From NCBI GenBank assembly GCA_021307315.1, contig JAJSPD010000068.1:124001-188000 (forward strand): a stretch of DNA of 64,000 nt. The letters are read 5' to 3'. Source of the DNA: Bisporella sp. PMI_857 (taxonomy: Eukaryota > Ascomycota > Leotiomycetes > Helotiales > Helotiaceae). The position numbers and the translations under genes are program-made. The notes beneath the pieces are model-generated. The model was not told where the DNA came from and searched no databases. It worked only from the letters and a program-made list of their open reading frames with translations. This document shows, piece after piece, positions 21,703 to 32,091 of the stretch (positions are counted from its first letter, which is position 1; each line of letters starts with the position of its first letter).

Positions 21703-22767
21703 TTACCATCCTAACGCAGCACGGATAGCTGCGGCCAGAACTTTACCCTCCGCAGCGTTAGTTGCCGCGTTAGGATGATAATCGCAACCTACGTCCGACC
21801 CCTGTGTGGGCCAATCCACGAACTGCACCTTTGAGCTACCAAGTTGTGAGATAGCAGCCTTAAGAGCATTGGTCTGGGTTGTCTTCTGCTTATCAGCCGC
21901 TGTAGGATAGGTGTCGCTAAGCATTGGGGAACTGAGTAGAAAGAAGTAGGCATTTGGATAGTATTTCTGGATATCCCGGATAAACTTCACCATTGCTGCT
22001 GTAAACACCGTAGGGTCGATGGGGCTACGGGCATTAAGGTAGCTCCAGTCATTAGTTCCAAGGTTGATAACAACAGCTTGAGGCGTCAAGGAGGAGGGAA
22101 ACGAATAGCTCCCATCCGCATCGTTTGCTCCGTAGCGTGTATAAAGCTGTGGCATGAGAGGGCTGGAATCAGGAGAGCCAGTGGCGTAATTACGGACGAG
22201 TCCCTTGCCACTCCAGGCCACGACACTATAGTCTGCACCGAGAGCTTGAGCCGCTATGGCGCCGTAGGTTTTTGGATTGTCTTCTAAAGCTGCAGTATTG
22301 ACACATGGAAGCGTGCCATCAAGCCCATATCCGACACTAATGGAGTCGCCAACGATCTCAATGCGACGTGTAGGAGCTATATCTGTGATGAATGGCCCAT
22401 TGGCTGTGACGGCTCCGATAGAAAAAGTACCCAATCCAGCCTCTGAGCGCTTGCGGAGAACGACAGTGTGAGTACCTTGAGATAATCCAGCTGGTGTGGA
22501 GATCGAGGTACCGTTAACGTGTGAGATAACTGCCGGCGCGCCACCATCGATAGCCAGGTCAATGCTGTTGTCTCCAATTATGGATGTGATGGCGATGTTG
22601 GCCTTGCTTCCTGTAAATGTGAAAGATACCCCGGTGCCGGGCCAGGTAAGCTCTTGCGTGGCAGGATTGACACGACCAAGAAGACGAATTGATGGGTTCG
22701 CTCGTGGGCCTAACCGGGCAGATGTGACTGTGCTGACGAGAAGAACAAGAAGTGAAGGATATAACAT
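21703..22767 (-). CDS. Secreted SGNH esterase, carbohydrate esterase family 2 type
   Basis: Intronless 354-aa protein. Residues 1-17 are a signal peptide (LLVLLVSTVTSA). Residues about 25-128 form a beta-rich jelly-roll domain (GRVNPATQELTWPGTGVSF, then NIAITSIIGDNSIDL). Residues about 135-354 are an SGNH hydrolase: block I GDSISVGYG (Ser142 nucleophile), block III GTND (237-240) and the catalytic His in CDYHPN (Asp329, His331). A jelly-roll followed by SGNH is the layout of CE2 acetyl-xylan/acetyl-mannan esterases, which remove acetyl groups from plant polysaccharides outside the cell. Length and order agree with the family. No carbohydrate-binding module is attached. The substrate is inferred from family only. 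Confidence 0.87.
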   Translation of the reverse strand: MLYPSLLVLLVSTVTSARLGPRANPSIRLLGRVNPATQELTWPGTGVSFTFTGSKANIAITSIIGDNSIDLAIDGGAPAVISHVNGTSISTPAGLSQGTHTVVLRKRSEAGLGTFSIGAVTANGPFITDIAPTRRIEIVGDSISVGYGLDGTLPCVNTAALEDNPKTYGAIAAQALGADYSVVAWSGKGLVRNYATGSPDSSPLMPQLYTRYGANDADGSYSFPSSLTPQAVVINLGTNDWSYLNARSPIDPTVFTAAMVKFIRDIQKYYPNAYFFLLSSPMLSDTYPTAADKQKTTQTNALKAAISQLGSSKVQFVDWPTQGSDVGCDYHPNAATNAAEGKVLAAAIRAALGW

Positions 22768-23893
22768 TTTGCTAAACTTCGCAAAAGTCGCACTTTTACC
22801 TGGAAAAAAAAGGGGAAGGGGTTAGTGGGCCTTATATAATGCTTAGGGTAGAAAGGTTCCGATTAGTTTTTCCATCTACGGGCTTGTCGGTCCGTCGATT
22901 CCTGAAATCGTAGCTATAATGTACAATACATTAAGCGTTTGTGTTCCGTAGACCCGTTGTGGGGGATCGACAATGGAGTAACTTTAAGTGCCGGGATTAT
23001 TGCACCAATGAATGAGAGCCCAGGGATGTGACCCCTTACATGTTATACACAACATGTGTAAAGAGACAGGGAGATGTCTTATTTTCCAGTTTATGCCTCA
23101 GGCTTCATCGAAAGCGCCGAAAATGGAACTCGGAGGGTTCCCCTCCGGCCGAATCTATGATATAGTTCAGCTGTAGTATCTGGCGAAAGCGTTCTCCCCA
23201 AAACCTTGCAGTCTGAATATATTACAAATATGAACAGTCTAAGGTCACTAAGGTTGAATCGCCCATGCTCATTGACGGAGTGCCATGGGGAACAATGGTG
23301 AAGTAGGCCATAGACACACCAAGCTTCCTCGACTGTTTATGAGGACGACCGTAGTTTAATATGAATGGACAAAATTCACAGTTATACATTCCATGCGGCC
23401 AAGACGCTGAATATATGATTCAAAATCGCTCGATATAAGGGGCGGTATGAAAATCGTCGGCGTATAATTCTTCTGCAGTAGATCTATTTTCTCCTATAGA
23501 CTGAATGAAATAATCCCATTATTTTCTGTATCTATAAAGCTCTGTATTCTTTGGACAATTGGAACAGATGTTACTCGCTAGTTGCACATTTATTTGTCAA
23601 AGCCGTGGCCCTGCGATGACGAGCCGCCAGTAGAATCTCCTCTTGCAGCCAGTGGGAGCACCTGTATGGATAGTTGCACGCTGCATAACCGCCACTAAGG
23701 CGGCTGAGACAGCCTATAAATAAATCTAATTCACCCTGCTAATGTTCATGCTTGAGTGCGCAAGTGGACGCATATACTTTTTAACAAAACTCACGGAAGG
23801 AATACTAATGGCTCAATGATCTATCAGATTTCCAAACTCGCAACTGGGAAAACGCGGATGACATTAACACTCAATTCCCATACAATGAAGTAA
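22768..23893. other. Promoter of the CE2 gene and spacer
   Basis: About 1.1 kb between two leftward genes. An imperfect inverted repeat with two ACATGT cores lies near 23038-23064. Otherwise no gene or repeat is recognised. Confidence 0.4.
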
Positions 23894-25492
23894 TTAATGG
23901 CCCCCGTTCGTCGATCCGTTCAGTATACCATTTGAATGCCCGTTCGTATATCCATTCTTCAACGCATCTAACTTGCCATTCAAGACGCCATTCATAGTAT
24001 TGTCGGTGTTATTGTAGATCCCACTTGACAGACTTTTAATTGTACTATCACTTGCCACCACATCATCAACCATAAGTCGAGAGCATCCGAGGTAGTTCAA
24101 TGGATTGCAGAGATCCGCCAACTTCTTTAACTCAATCTTCTCATGAACACTAGGGTCCTCAATCAGGACGTCGAATAGTGGTTTATTGGTCTCAATTGAC
24201 ATCTTGCATGCAGCATAAACGATGTCATGAGCTGCCTGGCGTCCAGTAAATGGAGCCATACCCATCATGACAGCCTCGGCGACGATCAAACCTCGTGTTG
24301 AGTTCAGATTATCTAACATAGCATCGACGTTCACCACAAGACCCGCGAGAGCAAAGTTCGTTTGATGCAATGCACCACATGCGATAACAAATGAATTTGG
24401 AAGAGCAACCCATTCAAGATGCCAAGGTCCTGAAGCTCGCTCAAAATCTGATACCATAGCATCCAATGCTAGGCTTGCATCCGATCGGAGGATCTTCGAA
24501 GCCGCAAGAACGACCTCGCTTGAGATCGGATTCCGTTTTTGAGGCATTGTGGATGAAGCGCCTCTGTGTGGGACGAATGGTTCTGAGACCTCGCCCAGTT
24601 CGTTCGAGGACATGAAAATTATGTCTAAAGCGATCTTGCCGAGAGAGCCCCCGATCAAAGCCAAAAATGAGATAACCTCAGCAACGTGGTCTCGTGCTAC
24701 ATGCCATGAGATGGCTGAATCTTTCAAGCCGAGCTCAACTGCGAGTTGCTTTCGGACCCTGAGGCCGGTATCGTCTGAGCCGAGAGAAGCTAATGTACCT
24801 GCTGCACCTCCGAAAGATACTAGTAAGCAACGCTCTTTGATTTGGTCGAGTCTTTGGAGGTGTCGTTGGAAACCTGAGAGGTATACGGCGCACTTATATC
24901 CAAATGTCACGGGCAGTGCATGTTGGAGGTGGGTTCGTCCAGCCATGGGGCTTGCGTCCGTCAGCTAGGAATTGTTTGGCCATATGGAGAACTCACGTGT
25001 CGCGGTGTTCTACCGAGAGCTTCTTGAGAGTACAGATCAGTTCAATTAGGAGTCCCCTAACAAGATCGAGTCCTTTCTTGACCTGTAGCATCGATGCGGA
25101 GTCCATGATGTCTTGTGTTGTGGCTCCCCAATGGATATATGCTGCCGACTCGTGATCGACCATCTCGGTCAACTGGCGAACGAGAGGCAGAACTGGATAG
25201 CCTACAATGTCTGTTTCAGTAGAAAGGCGCTCGAGGCTGCGGCTCTTTAGCAAAAGATCTTCCACCGCTGCCATAGTACTACTTACTTGATATTTGACAC
25301 GCTCGCTTGTGCTGTGATTACCTCTCCAACTTGTCTGGGAATGATCCCAATAGTAGATTGAGCTCTCGCAAGAGCGGCCTCCACATCGATCATACTTTGA
25401 ATGTACGCTTCATCAGAGAAGATGCTGCGGGCTTCTTCGATCCCGAATAGGTTGCGGAACACACGCGAATCAATTGCACTGACATGGGACAT
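23894..25492 (-). CDS. Fumarase/aspartase-superfamily lyase, 3-carboxy-cis,cis-muconate cycloisomerase type
   Basis: Exons 25492-25287, 25236-24997 and 24950-23894 join in frame to 500 aa. Introns are 50 and 46 nt, with GTAAGT/GTGAGT donors and branch TTGCTAAAG/AGCTGAC. Family blocks are NLERLSTETDIVGYPVLPLV (residues about 69-88), IHWGATTQDIMDSA (block C1), AGRTHLQHALPVTFG (C2) and GASSTMPQKRNP (C3 signature, about 279-290, the mobile loop with the catalytic Ser). It most resembles bacterial-type PcaB/CMLE enzymes and adenylosuccinate lyases. Classical fungal CMLE has an unrelated beta-propeller fold, so the substrate may be different. The last about 40 residues are a low-complexity Asn/Gly tail. 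It is divergently transcribed from a Zn2Cys6 regulator, with an MFS transporter beyond. Probably a cytosolic catabolic enzyme. Confidence 0.88.
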
Positions 25493-26234
25493 GATGGAAA
25501 ACGTTTGAGCTGGGACGGAGACAGGATATAGATTACCCTACGTCGTCTGTATCTCGCTTAGGTATTGCGGTGGCGTGAAAAACTCCTTCAAAGCGCTTGA
25601 ACAGTGCTGGACGATGGCTGAATTGGTCGAATAGGTGTTCCGGGAGGCTTAAGTACTTTGACACGTACTGTGTGCGCCAATGATAAATGAATCGTCGAAT
25701 TCATGCCATGTAACTCTAACGCCCAGGAGCTTCCCCAGTGAGATGACAAAGTATTGAGCAAGATAATGAAATAGCAATAATCGCATTCTTATTGCGAGGG
25801 CCTCGTTACTCCGGCTCGGGATAGCTGCTAAGCCGAACGCGGACCCACACTTGAAAAATGGCCACGTGAGGGGGGGTATGGGTACGAATCATCTCCCACA
25901 TGCCCCCAGTTAATCGAGCTCTCATTCTGACAGGTTTCTCCCCTAGACCGTGTATTGCTGACTCGAATGATGATGATGAGATTGGTTGACTACAGTTACG
26001 ATATTGTGGGGTGGCTGAACTGGGACTAGGAAGGAAGTTATGCCTCATAAGCAAGGCATAAAGTCATTTGGGTTAGGGAGTCGATAAGCGCTTTCTTATC
26101 CGAGCAGTGTATCCCTTGATTTTGTGTAGCCTCAATATTGAAGATTGAATATTGCTTCTGGGCTCTCTAGGGCATCCAGGTCTTGTTCATGTCGCAAACT
26201 CGTCTGGCTAGTCTCGTTTAGTGCAGCCATCGAT
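25493..26234. promoter_or_regulatory. Divergent promoter between the lyase and the Zn2Cys6 regulator
   Basis: About 740 bp with no supported gene, shared by the leftward lyase and the rightward regulator. At 26083-26100 GATAAG and CTTATC form an inverted pair separated by 6 bases, with CG/CCG flanks. The ATAAG half-sites resemble those of the palindrome at 28914-28933 before the transporter. GATAAG is also the GATA-factor core, so nitrogen control is another reading. Confidence 0.4.
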
Positions 26235-28697
26235 ATGGAGGACGATGAGGGCTCTGTCGCCTCTACAAACTCGAGAGTCGATGCAGAAGGACCGACTCCA
26301 GCGGCCGGGAATGAAGGACTATCGCCGTCCTATGTACCCCAGGTTTGGTAAATTATTTGTTGATAATTCCTTGCCCCTCCAAGCTATACTAACGAGTGAT
26401 CAGTGATCGATGTAGAATGTACGTTTTCTTTGTCGTCATGCACGCCAAGAGATGTAACGCTAACCTCAAATTTGCTAGAAAGAAGATTCGTTGTGATGGA
26501 ACACGCCCAAAATGCGGAAACTGTACATCGGCTCAGCTCGAGTGTACGATTTCAGTGAAACTGCGTCGAAAGACGAAACCGCGGAGGTTCGCCGTCTGAA
26601 ACCATCAATGACAGCCTATAATTGACACTGTTAGATACATCCCAGCCAAAGACGAGATAAATGTCATAGACAAGGTCATGGCAGAGAATGAATCTTTGAA
26701 GAAGCAACTCAAAGCAGCGGCGTTTCAGTCCAAAGCATCAAATTCCGTTAGTGCTAGTTCGCCCGAGGCAGCAGCCCCACCGATCTCGTTGCAGAATCTG
26801 CCATCCCAAAGTCACCCTGGTCTTCCGACCCAATCTCGATTGCCGGATCCAGTAATCAAGCATTTAGGTCGGTTGATTACAACTGATGGTGGAGTTGATC
26901 GTTTCGCAGGCTCTACCACAGGTGTGCATTTTGTTCATACCGTAGAGCAAAAGTACCAGGAGATATTTGGTCACTCAGAGATATTCCCGGAGAGTATGTA
27001 TAAGCTTCACATGCTTCCCCAGCCAAAGAGTTTATACTCCCATACCAATAACCCCGAATCTTTGCAGCATCTAAGTCGCGGGCTCTATCAGCCGCGCTCT
27101 TACTATTTCGGTAAATGTCACAGGTTCTTTCGCAAATGGGGAACCTTACAGCCAATTCTGGCACCCAAACAATTTTTTGCGGGCTTTCACCAAGTCATGG
27201 ACTTTGCCGAAAATAGATATGTCATGGAAATCGAAGCCAAACCAAGCAGTTGGAACCAAGTTTGCCTGGTTTTGGCTGTTGATGCTTGGGATGACCCTGG
27301 GGGCACAGACTCCGCCGATGTATTCTTCGGTTTGGCTAGTGAAACGTATTTCCAAGTTATCGAAAGGGGAGACTTGTCTAGTCTCCAATCATTACTTCTC
27401 ATGGCGCTGTATTTCCAACTGTCTGGGCAACATTCAATGCTTGCGCAGTATAGCGGCATGGCTGTTCGGCTGGCACAGTCTTTAGGGCTACATCGTCACA
27501 CTCGACGTTTCAAATTCTGTGCAGGAGAACTAGAAATGAGAAGTCGAATATGGTGGTGTACTTACATCTTGGACATGTGAGAATATCCTATAGTCGAGAG
27601 ATGAGATCATGCTCACATCATACAGGACCTCGAGCATTTGTCATGGATTACCAAAGTTGATTCAGGATGAAGACGTTGATACAAATCTGCCATTTGACTG
27701 CGACTTTGATGACATGAATATCACAAGTCTTCCGATGGCTCTTCCCGGAGAGGCCACGCGATTTAGCCTTTTTCTTTCATATATCAGGCTCTCTCGGATT
27801 TTGGCGAAATGTACGAAGCAACTATACACAACTACTCAGCGACGAGGCGGAGTTGAAAAGATTGCACTTCTTGATCACGAGCTACGTACTTGGAAACATG
27901 CATTCAACAACGCGTTCATGTCTAGTGTGCTTGATCCCCTGGGGGGTCGAAGTGAAGACATAGATCAGGTAGACAGAGCGCATACTCGATTGAAGGAGGA
28001 TCAAGAATTCACCGTGCCTTATCTACAGCTAATGAGCAATTTCGCGATGCTTTTGATCTATCAACCTGCGTTGACTTTTGATGCAGATCATCCGACCTTT
28101 GACAAAGGCCTCGATATCTGCGTTCAAACATGCACAGACATTCTGGCCTGTTTGGAGGGTAGTCAGAGTGAGCGACGATTGTTTTATCTCCAGCCTACCG
28201 GAACAAGGCTAGCCTCTCATGCTGCGCTAATGTTCCTGTACCACCGATGGAATTCAACCACCATTGGCGTAAGTGAGCAAGATGTTGAACATTTATCCAA
28301 ATTGAACTCTACTTTAGCAACGCGTATGCAACGCGCAATTGCTCTACTAGAACAACAGATCTCCGGGTATCTTGCAATTGGCTTTCCTAGACTAGCGCCG
28401 CTAGCATTGTCACCAGGGCGTATGTTGCAGGAGACGATTGCAAAGCTTCAAACCATGACCACACGAACAATTCCAGCGACAGAGCGTGAAGCGACTAGTG
28501 TTGCCCCACATTCATTTGAGCAAGCAGGGCAGCATGCTCTTCAAGACATGTTTGATGGCCAAAGCATGGAAATGTGGCAAGCGAGCGCTCTAGGGGGGTT
28601 AAACCAGCTAGACATGCTCGAATGGACAACTGATCTTGCCTCAGCTCCATTTGACTCATATCTCATGGATTTTGAGCCACAGCGTGCACAGCAATGA
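26235..28697 (+). CDS. Zn(II)2Cys6 transcription factor with a 15-nt micro-exon, 5 exons
   Basis: Exons 26235-26347, 26404-26418, 26479-26586, 26635-27576 and 27626-28697 join in frame to 749 aa. The zinc cluster is spread over the first three exons: Cys38, Cys41, Cys48, Cys55, Cys58 and Cys65 (C-x2-C-x6-C-x6-C-x2-C-x6-C, with RIKKIRCDGTRPKCGNC). Without the 15-nt exon 2 the first Cys pair is lost, which strongly supports it. Residues about 88-105 are a short coiled coil (DKVMAENESLKKQLKAA) for dimerisation. The fungal-specific regulatory domain follows, with LLMALYFQLSGQHSMLAQYS, SRIWWCTYILDM and the D-E-D-x-D-x-N-L-P block. Position between the lyase and the transporter suggests it controls them. 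Nuclear. Another frame beginning at 27609 is not a separate start but the continuation of exon 5. Confidence 0.9.
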
Positions 28698-28913
28698 ACA
28701 ACTACAACCGAGAAAGAGCAAGATTTAACGAACAAGCCGACTGCATACCAATCGCCTCACGCTGTATGATGCTTTGGGGTGCATGCTTGAACCCTAGCCT
28801 CAAGTTCCTGAAGGCGAGGTCTATTATGGTGCTTTCCCCACAATCCAGCTCTTACTCCCCAGTGGGATACAATTACAGGAGGTAATGAGTGTGCAAGCCC
28901 TAATTATGTGTCG

Positions 28914-28933
28914 CGGAATAAGGCCTTATTCCG
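28914..28933. promoter_or_regulatory. 20-bp perfect palindrome with CGG/CCG ends, candidate operator
   Basis: CGGAATAAGGCCTTATTCCG equals its own reverse complement. Beyond one mismatched pair it continues with TC/GA, so 26 bp are symmetrical but for that pair. Inverted CGG triplets (here with 14 bases between) are the usual target of dimeric Zn2Cys6 proteins. It lies 216 bp after the regulator's stop and 236 bp before the transporter's ATG. CreA-like CTCCCC words occur nearby (28997-29002). Binding is an inference. Confidence 0.5.
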
Positions 28934-29168
28934 AGACGGCGTAAGGCGGGATAAGACCTTTTCTACTCCATGGGGACCCCGCTAAATTATGCGACAAGTG
29001 GCTCCCCACAGAATCACGCTTAGTAGCGAAGCCTTAAGGAACTAATATTTCGCACAACTGGTTTGATCTATAAGACAAGCATGTCTCCCAGCTTCTCGAC
29101 CGGCCATCAGTCTTTCAATCTTTTACCTCGAAGATCCTGACAGCGTTTGTGTCTGCATCACCAACAAT

Positions 29169-30877
29169 ATGACTACTACTACAGATGAAAAGGGCATTGC
29201 CTCATCCCTTAGCGAGGATCAGAGAATTGAAGATGCCGAGGACCAACGATCAGGCAAAGATATGAAGGAATCCGGGGTTTTTGAAGGTGCCCTCGATTAT
29301 TCCGGTGCTGTTAGAAAGAGCAACCCTCTCGAGATTGCTCTAGTCAAGAAACTCGACTGGAGAATCATGCCAACCCTCTGGGCAATGTACTTCCTCAATT
29401 ACGTGAGTTTAACATTTAGTAACTAATGATGATACAACAGATGCATTTGCTAATTTGTCTTCACAGCTTGATCGAAGTGCGATTGCTAGTGCTCGACTAA
29501 ATGATCTTGAAGAAGACCTGGGTTTAGTCGGAAGCCAATACAACACTTGTATCTCAATCCTCTTCATTGGGTACATCACCCGTTGTTTCTAGCCTTACTA
29601 GAGAAAACTAATTATGTGCAGTTATTTGATCATGCAAGTACCGTCGAACATGCTTATGAATTCTGGGAAAGTTCGTCCGTCTATCTACATGGGTTTATGC
29701 ATGGTACGCTTTGCAGCATTTTTCTTCTTAGTCAAGCAAATACTAAGTATTAATCTCAGGCTCTTTGGGCCATCGTGTCTGCATTGACATCTATGGTCAA
29801 GAATTACACTGGGCTCGTTCTCGTTCGCTTCTTTCTTGGTGTTACCGAAGCGCCATTCTACCCTGGTGCACTCTACATGCTTTCTATTTTCTATACCCGA
29901 AAGGAAATAGCAGCTCGGATTGCTATCCTGTATTCAGGGAATATCTTCGCCACAGCGTTTGCTGGCCTCATCGCTGCAGCGATTTTCGAAACCCTTGATG
30001 ATGCACATGGCCTTGCAGGATGGAAATGGTGAGAGAGTAATGACACCCTAAGCTGTAGCAATTTCTAATACATCATAGGTTATTTATTATTGAGGGAGCT
30101 GTAACCTTCGTTGTCGCACTCGTTGCTATCTTCCTCCTTCCGGACGACCCACTGACAACCCGCTGGTTAAGCCCTGACGAGCAACAACTTGCACATTCCC
30201 GAATCGCGAAAGACACCGTCAACCTCGCCCCTAATAAAGGCGCCATTGCGGGTCTCAAGCAAGCAGTTAAAGACCCGTTATTCTATCCTCTCATCCTTAT
30301 GCAAAATTTCCATATCTCTGCTTGCTCATTCAACAACTTCTTTCCCACTGTCGTCGGCTCTCTTGGTTTCAACCGCACCCTCACTCTCGTGCTCACCTGC
30401 CCTCCCTATCTCGTCTCTGGCTTTGTAGGTTGGTTCCTCGGCCTAAGCTCCGGTAAATTCAACGAACGGACTTGGCATATCACTGGAGCCATGGGAACTG
30501 CGCTAGTTGGCTTTATCATTTCATGCATCTCTCTCGACCCTGCTGCTCGCTATGTAGCATGCTTCCTCTTCGCATCCGGTGCTTATGCCATCAACTCTGT
30601 TATCCTCGGCTGGTGCACCGCAACGCTTGGACAAACTACAGAGAAGAAGGCCGTCAGCTTAGGCCTGATCAACACTTTCGCCAACTTGTCATATGTCTAC
30701 ACCGCATACTTATACCCCAAGTCTGATGGGCCAAGATATTTGACTGCCATGTCTGCCAACTCTGCGTTCGCAGTCGCGACGATCATGGTGGCGTGGGGGC
30801 TAAAGCTCTTCTTGGTGAGGAAGAACAAGCAGTTGCGAGCTTCAAACCCCGCTACGGTCTTATACTATGCTCACTAG
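29169..30877 (+). CDS. MFS transporter, Dal5-like anion:cation symporter (ACS) family, 5 exons
   Basis: Exons 29169-29402, 29467-29570, 29622-29703, 29760-30028 and 30079-30877 join in frame to 495 aa. Introns have GTGAGT, GTACAT, GTACGC and GTGAGA donors. About 12 membrane spans are expected. Family blocks include KKLDWRIMPTLWAMYFLNYL then DRSAIASARL (TM1 and the loop after it), VRFFLGVTEAPFYPGALYM (TM4), AGWKWLFIIEGAVT (TM6) and ISCISLDPAARYVACFL. These are typical of fungal allantoate/nicotinate/vitamin-type permeases that take up carboxylates by proton symport in the plasma membrane. Its position next to a carboxymuconate-type lyase and a regulator suggests it imports an organic acid for that pathway. 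Substrate not determinable. The stop is TAG. Confidence 0.9.
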
Positions 30878-32091
30878 ATGTCAAGTCGAGTATAAATGAA
30901 CTGTGCCATTGTGTAAGACTTGAAATGTGGGTTGTGGATCTTCATAGCATAGTCATAGAGTCTGATCGAAATCATTCCGTTCATTGAAGGAGGAATTCTA
31001 TCATTCGAGTGCAAATACCCTACTAAGCAAAAAAAACACAAAAAAAGCATATTTACTTCTTAAAGCATTAAAAGACTAGGCTATCAACGAATGCGCTATT
31101 TACAATCCCATATCAAATGATTAATTACGGAGTAGTCCTATGAATTTCATACTCACAAACCTTGGGCAGCGTCGATTTTGGCTATGATGTGGACAATAGA
31201 TGCCATCCGACTGAAGCCCAGACCTGTAAAATTTCTAGAAGGCGTAAACGCCAGTATTAAAAACCAGTATTATCAGTTTTTTTAACAAATTAATAAGCTA
31301 TAAGTACAAATTTCTACAAACTAAATTGTTTGCACCTTTTGGTTCATGTTCGGAAAACATATTTCATAATTTTTGAAGCTTTGAGCCCTCATCCTTCTCA
31401 TTAACTACCCTCCTTTCCGTCTCCTGCACAGCCGTAGAATTCTTTGTATTTTTCCTCCCATATGTTCGCGAACGTCGTGACATCCAATCTCACTTAACGG
31501 CAGCCTAGCCTTAAACACCCTCCAAATGGGGCGACTGAATCAGACGCAGATCACCCATCGCGTTTGAGGCCTGCGAAGAAGGCTGAGTTGGCGGAATATA
31601 TTCATACTTTAAAGCTTCTCGACGTGAGAGCTTGAAGCTAGATCGTCGTTTCTCGAGCACCCGGAAAGTCGCAGAAGGGGTGACCACCGGGTTACCCTGC
31701 GAGTACAGGGCGAGACTCGTGAATAGGCTCGACAACGAGCATAGGGCAGCGCTGTTGGCTGCCTTAGGATAAACAAAAGGAGTGGCGTTAGACGAGGAAT
31801 ACTCCAATACGCCTATGGCAAGTTTTAAACAATGCTGAACGTCTGTTTAAAACTGTCGTCAAACCGGTCCTTTGAATGCACTTGCGCAACTCCAATCCTC
31901 GTATACTCAACATCTCCAGTTTCCGACATCTCTCCCGGTGAAATCCCTGCATACAAGTCCCCCCGCTTCTTGATCGGCTTACCGTATCTTTGTCTGAGCG
32001 TTTTAGTCGTGGAGGCGTGGTAACCTACTATACTTTTGAAACCACAGAATATTGTAATAACGACGCTTGCTAATCACCACCACGCAACCAG
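30878..32091. other. AT-rich spacer with no supported gene
   Basis: It includes two short A-rich runs near 31030. A minus frame at 31511-31807 is open for 98 codons without a recognised domain. The missing 5' end of the permease relic that follows should lie here, but I could not find its conserved first membrane spans. Confidence 0.4.

Noticed and set aside
17095..29003. Shared word AAGTGGCTCCCCA at about 17114 and 28989
   Set aside because: Thirteen bases only, with no shared flanks. Too short to call a repeat, although it might be a transposon end or regulator site.
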